A DNA stretch of 11,216 bases, from the NCBI GenBank assembly GCA_012960835.1, contig DUAL01000235.1, positions 3,062 to 14,277 of the forward strand. Direction: 5' to 3'. The DNA comes from Flavobacteriales bacterium. GTDB lineage: Bacteria; Bacteroidota; Bacteroidia; Flavobacteriales; BACL11. The position numbers were made by a program, and so were the translations under genes. The notes under the pieces are model-generated. The model made no database searches. It saw only the letters and a program-made list of their open reading frames with translations, and had not been told where the DNA came from. Below are positions 1-6,418 of the stretch, one piece after another. Numbering within the stretch: the first letter of the stretch is position 1; the number at the start of each line of letters is the position of its first letter.

Positions 1-600
1 TTCTTTTTTATGGTTACAGAGGATTTTGAAAAGCTACTTCCTACCATAACATCAAGGATGCAAATGGTAAAAACCAAGCCGTTTAAAACAGAAAACATAA
101 CAAACTATCTAGTACAAAAAAAGGACCTTTTAGCTGAAAAATCTTTGCAAATAGCAAGGCTTGCTAACGGAAACCTCAATACAGCACTACAATTAAGCCA
201 AACAGAAATAAAAGAGGAAACCCACTTAAAAGAATTCCAGAGCTGGATGCAAATTTGCTATAAAGCAAACCTAAAAGAGTTAGCAAAATGGACGGATGAA
301 ATAGCAAAAAACGGAAGAGAAAATCAAAAAGAATTTTTACAATATTCTTTAAAACTTATCAGAGATTGCCTCCTTGTAAATACCTTAAACGAGAGCCTAC
401 TAAAAACAGATAAAGAGGAAACAATATTTGTAAGAAATTTCGCTCCATTTATTCATGGAGAAAATAGTGTTTCCATTTTTGAAAAAACAGAGAAAGCAAT
501 CAAAAACATTGAAAGAAATGCCAATCCAAAAATTCTTTTTTATGAGCTATCCCTTCAAATGATGCGACTTTTAAAAGTAAAGCGTAAATTAGCAAACTAA
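1..600 (+). CDS. holB: DNA polymerase III subunit delta' (C-terminal part, 5' end outside window)
   Basis: This is the 3' part of the clamp-loader delta' subunit, which with delta and tau/gamma opens the sliding clamp and loads it on DNA in the cytoplasm. The frame is open from base 1 (three Phe codons before the first Met at 10), so that Met is internal and the true start lies upstream. Seen: the strand leading into the sensor-1 region, then LLPTITSR at roughly visible residues 14-21, the delta'-type 'LLPTIxSRC' motif, here with Met instead of the usual Cys after SR. A helical, Lys-rich stretch to the TAA at 598-600 fits the C-terminal collar domain. About 199 residues are visible; family members are roughly 330-390, so about half is missing. 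ricT begins 16 nt downstream on the same strand, suggesting one operon. The identity is from recognised motifs plus context, not a search. Confidence 0.8.
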   Translation, partial: FFFMVTEDFEKLLPTITSRMQMVKTKPFKTENITNYLVQKKDLLAEKSLQIARLANGNLNTALQLSQTEIKEETHLKEFQSWMQICYKANLKELAKWTDEIAKNGRENQKEFLQYSLKLIRDCLLVNTLNESLLKTDKEETIFVRNFAPFIHGENSVSIFEKTEKAIKNIERNANPKILFYELSLQMMRLLKVKRKLAN

Positions 601-616
601 AATTTAGATTAAAGAA

Positions 617-1732
617 ATGAGCGGTTGCAGCAATTGTAATACATGTGAAACTTCCCTGGCAAGAGGGTGTAGTAACTCTTCTGTTTTTAATTGGCTTGAA
701 GGAATAAGCACATTGAACAAGAAGGAAGACAGCTCTGTGGAAGTAAGGTTTAAGCAAGACAGAAAGGAATTTTTCATCAATCCGGAGGGCATACCCCTTA
801 CAAAAGGAGATATAGTAGCAGTGGAGGGATCACCAGGTCATGATGTTGGAGTAGTTTCCCTTACAGGAGAGTTGGTGATGCTGCAAATGAAAAGGAAGAA
901 GGTAGATTTTGAAAAAGAAAGGCCAAAAAAAATATACCGAATAGCGAAACCAACAGATATTACAAAATGGGAAAAAGCCATAGCATTAGAAAAAGACACA
1001 TTAGAGAAAGCAAAACTTTTGGTAACCGAGCATAAGCTCGGAATGAAACTTAGCAATGTGGAGTATCAGGGGGATAACACCAAAGCAACCTTTTATTATA
1101 CAGCAGAAAAAAGAGTAGATTTCAGAGAATTAATAAAATCTTTTTCCAGAAAGTTCATGATAAGAATTGAAATGCGTCAGATTGGTGCAAGACAAGAAGC
1201 AGCAAAATTAGGAGGGATTGGAAGCTGTGGAAGGGAACTTTGTTGCTCAACCTGGATGACTGAATTCCCATCTGTTTCCACCTCTGCCGTAAGATATCAG
1301 CAATTATCTATAAATCCTCAAAAAATATCGGGCCAATGTGGCAGATTAAAATGTTGTTTAAACTTTGAGTTAGATGGATATTTAGATGCATTAGAAAATT
1401 TTCCAAAAACAAAAACAATGCTGAACACAAAGAAAGATAAAGCCAGGTTTTTGAAAATGGACATCTTTAAAAAGAAATTGTGGTACACCTATGTTGGCGA
1501 TCCTTATTCAGCTATTGAACTAACACTTGATAGAGTAAAAACAATAATAAAACTAAATGAAGAAGGAAGTCTTCCTGAAAAATTGGAAGACTTTATAATA
1601 GAGCAAAAAGTAAAAACCCACGATTTCGAAAATGTTATCGGACAAGATAATATTAACCGATTTGATAATAAAAACAAGAAAACAAAAAACAAAAAACGAA
1701 AGTTTAGATATAAAAGAAATAAAAAACAATGA
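617..1732 (+). CDS. ricT: RicT/YaaT-type PSP1-domain protein with N-terminal cysteine cluster
   Basis: A 371-aa protein of the PSP1 (RicT/YaaT) family. In Bacillus subtilis RicT works with RicA and RicF, binds Fe-S clusters and promotes RNase Y-dependent RNA maturation; the partners in Bacteroidota are not evident here. Seen: a central PSP1 region (about residues 60-255) with the two cysteine motifs GSCGRELCC (Cys204, 209, 210) and GQCGRLKCC (Cys241, 246, 247). An additional N-terminal cluster has Cys4, Cys7, Cys10 and Cys18, i.e. CxxCxxC followed by a further Cys. The C-terminus (about 351-371) is a Lys/Arg/Asn tail that could contact nucleic acid. It is longer than the roughly 275-aa Bacillus protein because of both extensions. 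The ATG at 617 has an A-rich leader (taaagaa) and keeps the conserved-looking Cys cluster. The stop overlaps the gldH start by 4 nt (ATGA), suggesting translational coupling. Confidence 0.88.
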   Translation: MSGCSNCNTCETSLARGCSNSSVFNWLEGISTLNKKEDSSVEVRFKQDRKEFFINPEGIPLTKGDIVAVEGSPGHDVGVVSLTGELVMLQMKRKKVDFEKERPKKIYRIAKPTDITKWEKAIALEKDTLEKAKLLVTEHKLGMKLSNVEYQGDNTKATFYYTAEKRVDFRELIKSFSRKFMIRIEMRQIGARQEAAKLGGIGSCGRELCCSTWMTEFPSVSTSAVRYQQLSINPQKISGQCGRLKCCLNFELDGYLDALENFPKTKTMLNTKKDKARFLKMDIFKKKLWYTYVGDPYSAIELTLDRVKTIIKLNEEGSLPEKLEDFIIEQKVKTHDFENVIGQDNINRFDNKNKKTKNKKRKFRYKRNKKQ

Positions 1733-2202
1733 GGCAAGTAGTTTTTGTTTTAGTAGTTTTTAGTTTGCTCTCCTGCACCAACAATTTCCTTTTTAAGGCA
1801 GACAAAGAAATTAAAGACGGATGGCATGCCGATAGTGTAATAGTTTTTCAGTTTAATATTTCTGATACAACAAATGTTTTTTATTCAGAAATAAATATAA
1901 GACACACTATCTCATATCCTTTTCAAAACCTTTTTGTATTTATTCATAACACAAATCCTTTAGGGCAAACAACAACTGATACAGTAGAATGTGTTTTGGC
2001 AAATAAAATGGGAAAATGGAAGGCAAAAGGAATAGGAGATATTTTAGATTTTACACAAACGTATAAGGATTCTATTGTTTTTAAAACCAAAGGGAAATAT
2101 AAAATAGCAATAGAACAAGCTATGCGCCATGGAGAATTACCAGCGATTAAATCTTTAGAAGAAATTATATCGGTTGGGGTTTGTATAAAGAAGAAAAACT
2201 AA
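1729..2202 (+). CDS. gldH: Gliding motility lipoprotein GldH
   Basis: A 157-aa predicted lipoprotein resembling GldH, which in Flavobacterium johnsoniae is required for gliding over surfaces. Seen: a short signal peptide (M-R-Q then a hydrophobic run) ending in a lipobox LLSC with Cys16 as the lipidation site; then a beta-rich body containing 'FKADKEI..GWHADSV', 'FNISDTTNVFYSEINIRHT', 'YPFQNLFVFIHNT' and 'ATGIGDI'-like 'KGIGDILDFTQTYKD', a pattern I associate with this family. The C-terminus is basic (KKKN). The start overlaps the ricT stop (ATGA). The TAA stop overlaps the stop of the reverse-strand CotH gene, so the two genes converge with no spacer. Family members also occur in non-gliding relatives, so the gene alone does not prove that the host glides. 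Confidence 0.8.
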   Translation: MRQVVFVLVVFSLLSCTNNFLFKADKEIKDGWHADSVIVFQFNISDTTNVFYSEINIRHTISYPFQNLFVFIHNTNPLGQTTTDTVECVLANKMGKWKAKGIGDILDFTQTYKDSIVFKTKGKYKIAIEQAMRHGELPAIKSLEEIISVGVCIKKKN

Positions 2203-2208
2203 TTTTTC
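2193..2208. terminator. Possible weak bidirectional hairpin at gldH/CotH convergent ends
   Basis: GAAAAA (2193-2198) and TTTTTC (2203-2208) form a perfect 6-bp inverted repeat around the four-base loop CTAA, which carries both overlapping stop codons. The symmetry puts an A-rich arm before the loop and a T-rich arm after it on either strand. Five of the six pairs are A-T, so the stem is weak. It partly follows from both proteins ending in Lys-Asn-stop, so it may be incidental to coding. No stronger hairpin is visible nearby. Confidence 0.3.
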
Positions 2209-3878
2209 CATTGCTTATCAAGCCATTTGGCTCTTTCAGAAATCCATCTTTGTAAATAGTTTACTTCATCCTGATGTGTATCACCTATATAATAATTTGG
2301 CCAAACTTCCTTTTGCCCTAATAAAGACCATTTGTCAAAATTATTTTCTTGAGCAATTTCTAATTCTCTATCAAATTTTTCTACCATTTCCATCACAACT
2401 TCATCACTTAGGGTTGAGATTCTTAATTGTTTCCACCTTTTTGTAAGAGCAGAGTTAAAAAACTTGTTTTGATTTAATTTTTCCCACCAAAAAGGAATTT
2501 CCTCCATGCTACTATATACAAAGCCAGAGGATTTGTATCCATTCAAATAATCGGTAAGCCCAAAGGAAAAGTTGAAATCCCAAATTGGCCCCATTTTTAG
2601 TTTCTTTTCCTCCGAGATTTGAAAATAAGTACTCAATCGATAAGCGTCAATATTTTTACAAAATTCATTAATGATTAAAAAATCAATAAAAGAGTTCATA
2701 TCAATGATTTCAAAAATATCCAAACTATTTTCATCACTTAAAAACAAACTTTCTTCAAATAAATGTACAAAAGATTGAATTTGGATTCTCTCCGAAAAAC
2801 CTAAAGCAGAATTATTTGGATGAACAATTTCAAAAACGGTTTTTGACGTTTCCCCATTAGAGATATTTGATTGAAAAAACTCATTTTTTGGCCTATCAAG
2901 TTCTATTAAATACCCATTTTTTAAATCCAAACGACTAGAATCAACCCTGATTTTTTCGCACAAAACATAAAGGCCTTGATAAAATCCGTTTATGCTCAAT
3001 TCGCAAAATTTGGTTCTAGGAGCGTAATACCCCATTTTTTCAAATAATCGATAAGCAAGCACATTGCGCATCAAACTTTTATCAGCATAAGGACCGTATA
3101 AAATCCAATGTTCGTGTTTTGGTAAATTTAGTAAGCTAACTTTTTTCAAAGTTTTATTTTCATTTATTACTATAAAACTATAGGATTTTTTCTTAAAACT
3201 TTGAGAAGTATTTCCTCTTATTTCAATTTGTATAGTTTCTTTAAAAATAGCTTCTCCATCCTGCACAGAAAGTTTAGCAGGAAGTTTCGGCTCATCTTTA
3301 ATGCCATTTTTTGTATGAATACTTAGCCAAGGTAAAGCAGATTTTTTCAAACTTTTTTTAGGTTTTTTGCTAGGAAAATCGTCATTGCTGTTTGATAGAT
3401 ATAATTTCGTTTTATTGTGCTGTAGTTTATAAAATTTTGTGTTTTGAAATTTAAGTAAAAGGGTATTTTCTCCTGACAAAATACTTTTTTTAATAATTTC
3501 AGAGCTAATAAAATAGTCAGCAGACAAAGAGGATTTGTAAATAAAAGAATCTCGTTTAGAAGATAAAAGAGTATCCATAAAAAAAGATGAACTTTTGTCC
3601 AATACTAATTTATCATTCAAATACATCCTAAAAAAAGCAGCATTATCAATTTGCAGTAATCCTGATTTTAGGGGGCTAATATTGTTTTTATAGAAAAAAT
3701 ATTTTATTTCAAGATAATTGCCGGTATCTTTAACGCTTTTTAAATCACTCAAAATATCCACAACCTCCACATCTCCATCTCTATTTATTAGTCGGATTTC
3801 TTTTAATTCTAAATCAATATTTGGACTGCTACAAGCAAACAAAAACAAACAAAAACAAAAGAAAATAGTTTTTTTCAT
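2199..3878 (-). CDS. CotH-family (spore-coat kinase-like) lipoprotein
   Basis: A 559-aa predicted lipoprotein with a CotH domain. Bacillus CotH is an atypical secreted-type protein kinase that phosphorylates coat proteins; the substrate here is unknown. Seen: signal peptide M-K-K plus hydrophobic run, lipobox LFAC with Cys16. Residues about 75-150 look like a beta-sandwich ('MYLNDKLVLD' and 'SGENTLLLKFQN' resemble galactose-binding-like folds; inference). The CotH domain runs from about 185 to the end: RGNTS (221-225), KKKSYSF (229-235), 'WILYGPYADKSLMRN', 'APRTKFCELSINGFYQGLY', GYLIELD, 'FLIINEFCKNIDAYRLS' and GPIWDFNFSFG (430-440). The acidic motif is WDFN, a form I recall in other Bacteroidota members. 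I chose the ATG at 3878 rather than one at 3914 because it starts a typical lipoprotein signal and lies just 4 nt after the upstream gene's stop, whereas 3914 would overlap that gene. It is co-oriented with the larger CotH gene and probably co-transcribed. Confidence 0.83.
   Translation of the reverse strand: MKKTIFFCFCLFLFACSSPNIDLELKEIRLINRDGDVEVVDILSDLKSVKDTGNYLEIKYFFYKNNISPLKSGLLQIDNAAFFRMYLNDKLVLDKSSSFFMDTLLSSKRDSFIYKSSLSADYFISSEIIKKSILSGENTLLLKFQNTKFYKLQHNKTKLYLSNSNDDFPSKKPKKSLKKSALPWLSIHTKNGIKDEPKLPAKLSVQDGEAIFKETIQIEIRGNTSQSFKKKSYSFIVINENKTLKKVSLLNLPKHEHWILYGPYADKSLMRNVLAYRLFEKMGYYAPRTKFCELSINGFYQGLYVLCEKIRVDSSRLDLKNGYLIELDRPKNEFFQSNISNGETSKTVFEIVHPNNSALGFSERIQIQSFVHLFEESLFLSDENSLDIFEIIDMNSFIDFLIINEFCKNIDAYRLSTYFQISEEKKLKMGPIWDFNFSFGLTDYLNGYKSSGFVYSSMEEIPFWWEKLNQNKFFNSALTKRWKQLRISTLSDEVVMEMVEKFDRELEIAQENNFDKWSLLGQKEVWPNYYIGDTHQDEVNYLQRWISERAKWLDKQWKN
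3836..3859. repeat. 10-bp tandem repeat in signal-peptide coding region
   Basis: Read on the + strand, the unit CAAACAAAAA occurs twice in full (3836-3845, 3846-3855), followed by a partial third copy (CAAA, 3856-3859). It lies in the reverse-strand CotH gene and encodes part of the hydrophobic core of its signal peptide (Phe/Cys/Leu residues). The unit is not a multiple of three, so a gain or loss would shift the frame. It may simply reflect the Phe/Leu-rich codon content. Confidence 0.5.
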
Positions 3879-3882
3879 AATC

Positions 3883-6333
3883 TTAAAAATCAAGGATAAG
3901 ATTAATACTATCACTTAGGGCAGATGACACTTTTGTTTTTCCAAAAGGCAATATCCCATCAGAAATATTTGTTCCAACAGTTATTTTTGAAAAAGTATCC
4001 ACACGTATTGCAAAAGAGTTTTTATAAAAAATATTATTATAAATTTCCGCATTTCCACCTATTGAAGCAGGATCTTTTCTGTATAGAGAAACACCTATTT
4101 TATTCTCATAAAACCGATTATTTTTCACCACAGCAAATGAGCTGTCTTTTACGGCCACACCAATATTATTACCAATAAACGTATTGTTTTCAATCAATAT
4201 ATTAGAGGAGTGCCCGTATTGTTCTTTCCCCACCGAAATCCCCTTATCACTATTATTAAAAATAAAATTATTCCGCACAATTATATTATGGCAAGCATTC
4301 ATATCTATAGCATCATCCGGTGAATTTTTCACTACACAATTTTCAATCAATCCCTCATCCACACAAATGAATTCTATAGCATCCGGAAGATTGATAAAAG
4401 TAGAATTTTTCACAATTGATTTACTGAAATTAGTATTGATACCTTCTCCAGTTCCTTTCCCGTCAATAATTGAGTTTTTTAGCAAAAAAGATCCATGACG
4501 CGTCCATATAATAGGATTGCGATTTACACCAAAAACAAGTCGTTTTTCCTTGATGTTTATTGAGGAATTTGTAATGCTTAAATCAGTATATTTTGCACTG
4601 ATTTTCCCTTCAATTATTTGAGTGAAATCAAATTTTGCCACAATTGGATAATGCTTTTCTCCATCAAATAAAACCTCCCCCCACTCTTTTGCTTTTTGCA
4701 TGGGCCGAAAAACAACAGGATTTTCACTTGTTCCTTTTGCAATAAGATTACCATGCATCACAATATCTACGCCAGCACCTAACAGGATTTCAGATCCTTT
4801 TTCAATCGTGATAGTTGCTCCCCTCTCGATTTTTAGCGTTTGATTTAAAAGATAAGGGCTTTTACTACTTGATAAAAAAGTATTTTTAGAAATTGGCCCC
4901 GAAAGAGTAGTACAATCAACTTTTTCAAAAATATTTTTAGAATTAAATCCATCCACAAAAAATTCACCATCAGTTGAGGTAACTTTCCAATAATATTTTC
5001 CTGAGTGTAATTTTTCAGTAAATAATAATGTGGTATCGTTTGTATATTTTTTGACAAGCTTTAAGGAATCCTTGAATAAAAAATCAGAGCTAACAAAAAG
5101 CGTATAGCTTATTCCTTTTCCTTTAGGGCTTTTGGAGGCGCTCCACTCAAATAATATTTCATCACACACTTTTTGCTCTATTCTTTTTACTGCAAAAGTG
5201 CTTGGCCAAGTGGCAAATTGCTCTTGTAGTTTTTTATGTCTACTTTTAAAAAATTTCCGCTCTTTGTCTAAAAAATCTTGCCACTGACTTACACCATTTA
5301 TTTGGTCTGTACTATCTTTTTCCACTGAACTTTCAAGCAAACCTTCCAATGAGGTAATAATTGGAAGAATTGCATTTGGCGAAATGGAAGTTTTAGATAA
5401 TTCATCTATTCTATTTTTGACATCAGCAAACATTTGAGGATTCAAAAAAGCCCTTTCAATTAATGGATTATCCGATTCCCATTCACTTGAAGTTCGGTGG
5501 TATTGATAGGGCATCCAATTATAATAGGAAAGCGTTTTATCCATATCCCAAGGCAGGAGCTCCCATCTTCCTCTGTTATGGTAGAGATAATAATTATGGT
5601 AATAAGTACTAGCGTTTGCTAAATAGATATTTAAAGCAATGATATTAACGAGTTGGGGATAATTAAAAGTAGACTTTATAAAACCGATATACAAACTATC
5701 CGGAACAGTATTAACATCAGATATTAGTTTTTTCAAATCAATCCAATTCCCATTTTCTCCAACTTTCTTTTCCCATTTCTCCTCCACTTCATCAAAAATA
5801 CTCATGCAAGCACCATCTTTTGTTGCCTTATATAAATTACCGTTTTCGTCCATTAAAGTATTTTTTAGAAAATCAGCATCCATATTTTCAACCTTCAAAT
5901 ACAAACCAAAATATTCTCCATTTATAAACAATTTCGCAAAAGATGTTTGGAAGCAATTCTGCCCAGAGGCCCTCATAATTTGACTACTTAAATATTGCCG
6001 GATGTAACTTTTGTCTGAAAATTCAGCATTTAAATTCAGTGTTTTTACCTTTCCATTTAGTATAAATTTCACCTTCAATGATTTTTTAGCATCTTTTCTT
6101 GAAGAATCTCCACGAATCCTCATTCTGGCTTTTGAAGTATCTCTATTAGAAACAATTTGTATGGGGATATAAGTGTTGTCTTTGAAGTTAGTGTAAATAA
6201 AAGTTAAGGAATCCGGATTACAGATAATATGATACTCCTCTAAAATCGATTGAGAGTAATAGATAGAGTTATCCGTATGGCAAGCATTAAAAATAAGTAA
6301 AATGAAAATAAATCTCAATAGAGGATTAATCAT
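3883..6333 (-). CDS. CotH kinase-like / fibronectin-III-like / right-handed beta-helix lipoprotein
   Basis: An 816-aa predicted lipoprotein with three modules. Residues 1-18 are a signal peptide ending in FNAC (Cys18; Phe at -3 is less usual). Residues about 60-375 form a CotH domain: RGDSSR (74-79), KKSLKVKF (83-90), 'DKSYIRQYLSSQIM', 'FAKLFINGEYFGLYLKVEN', 'YYHNYYLYHNRGRWELLPWDMD' with WDMD at 262-265. Residues about 394-462 look fibronectin-III-like ('FEWSAS', 'YTLFVSSD', 'SGKYYWKVTSTDG'). Residues about 480-790 form a right-handed parallel beta-helix, beginning with 'TITIEKGSEILLGAG' and 'GNLIAKGTSENPVVF', then Asn-rich coils such as 'NIIVRNNFIFNNSDKGISV', 'NILIENNTFIGNNIGVAV' and 'AVVKNNRFYENKIGVSL'. 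It is probably cell-envelope or surface exposed; kinase activity and any ligand of the helix are inference. An upstream in-frame ATG at 6369 is possible; 6333 gives the more typical short lipoprotein signal. The smaller CotH gene follows after 4 nt. Confidence 0.82.
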   Translation of the reverse strand: MINPLLRFIFILLIFNACHTDNSIYYSQSILEEYHIICNPDSLTFIYTNFKDNTYIPIQIVSNRDTSKARMRIRGDSSRKDAKKSLKVKFILNGKVKTLNLNAEFSDKSYIRQYLSSQIMRASGQNCFQTSFAKLFINGEYFGLYLKVENMDADFLKNTLMDENGNLYKATKDGACMSIFDEVEEKWEKKVGENGNWIDLKKLISDVNTVPDSLYIGFIKSTFNYPQLVNIIALNIYLANASTYYHNYYLYHNRGRWELLPWDMDKTLSYYNWMPYQYHRTSSEWESDNPLIERAFLNPQMFADVKNRIDELSKTSISPNAILPIITSLEGLLESSVEKDSTDQINGVSQWQDFLDKERKFFKSRHKKLQEQFATWPSTFAVKRIEQKVCDEILFEWSASKSPKGKGISYTLFVSSDFLFKDSLKLVKKYTNDTTLLFTEKLHSGKYYWKVTSTDGEFFVDGFNSKNIFEKVDCTTLSGPISKNTFLSSSKSPYLLNQTLKIERGATITIEKGSEILLGAGVDIVMHGNLIAKGTSENPVVFRPMQKAKEWGEVLFDGEKHYPIVAKFDFTQIIEGKISAKYTDLSITNSSINIKEKRLVFGVNRNPIIWTRHGSFLLKNSIIDGKGTGEGINTNFSKSIVKNSTFINLPDAIEFICVDEGLIENCVVKNSPDDAIDMNACHNIIVRNNFIFNNSDKGISVGKEQYGHSSNILIENNTFIGNNIGVAVKDSSFAVVKNNRFYENKIGVSLYRKDPASIGGNAEIYNNIFYKNSFAIRVDTFSKITVGTNISDGILPFGKTKVSSALSDSINLILDF

Positions 6334-6368
6334 AAAATTACAGATATTTTCTTTAAGTGAAAGGAGCA

Positions 6369-6398
6369 TTTATTTTGAGGATAAAATTACTATTTTTA
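6369..6398 (+). promoter_or_regulatory. Possible promoter of the PBP1A-scoAB operon
   Basis: TATTTTTA (6391-6398) resembles the Bacteroidota -7 element TAnnTTTG with A for the final G, and TTTA (6369-6372) sits 18 nt upstream as a weak -33 element (consensus TTTG). It overlaps the proposed divergent promoter of the CotH operon in the 85-bp gap between the two operons. Transcription starting a few bases downstream would begin close to the ATG at 6404, leaving almost no leader. This is pattern matching only. Confidence 0.3.
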
Positions 6399-6415
6399 CC
6401 GAAATGAAATCTAAA
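6382..6415 (-). promoter_or_regulatory. Possible promoter of the CotH operon
   Basis: Reading the reverse strand, TAATTTTA (6389 down to 6382) resembles the Bacteroidota -7 element TAnnTTTG with A for the last G, and TTTA (6415 down to 6412) is a poor -33 candidate 22 nt upstream. A start of transcription near 6376 would leave a leader of roughly 43 nt before the chosen ATG at 6333. Such elements are easily found by chance in AT-rich DNA. Confidence 0.3.
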
Positions 6416-6418
6416 TAA
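6404..6418 (+). other. In-frame five-codon mini-ORF abutting the PBP1A start
   Basis: ATG AAA TCT AAA TAA lies immediately before the GTG start at 6419 and in the same frame, encoding M-K-S-K-stop. It could be a leader minicistron coupled to the GTG, the remnant of an earlier ATG start interrupted by a nonsense change, a base-calling error, or chance. Without the stop, the reading would give a basic N-terminus (M-K-S-K-x-V-S-R-K-K) ahead of the membrane segment, which would suit a PBP. Confidence 0.5.

Noticed and set aside
500..1056. Reverse-strand open frames over the end of holB and the start of ricT
   Set aside because: Overlapping short frames with Phe/Ser-rich content typical of antisense AT-rich coding DNA, no motifs.
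3879..3914. Upstream ATG at 3914 as start of the smaller CotH gene
   Set aside because: It would overlap the end of the upstream gene and put 12 extra residues before a textbook M-K-K lipoprotein signal; the ATG at 3878 fits better.
3924..4498. Forward-strand open frames opposite the beta-helix part of the large CotH gene
   Set aside because: They are antisense to a long gene with clear domain motifs, encode no recognisable domains and are explained by AT-rich repetitive beta-helix codons.
4020..4560. Repeated Asn-rich coils in the beta-helix region as a DNA repeat or CRISPR-like array
   Set aside because: The periodicity is in the protein (beta-helix rungs); the DNA copies diverge and there are no identical repeats with spacers.
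6100..6120. RGD motif in the large CotH protein as an integrin-binding site
   Set aside because: It belongs to the RG(D/N)(S/T)S block of the CotH domain itself, so host adhesion is not implied.
2199..6369. CotH genes as recently transferred DNA on base composition
   Set aside because: Hand counts of sample 60-base rows gave 11-16 G+C in the CotH genes, but gldH rows are similar (15), so composition alone does not separate them from neighbours.
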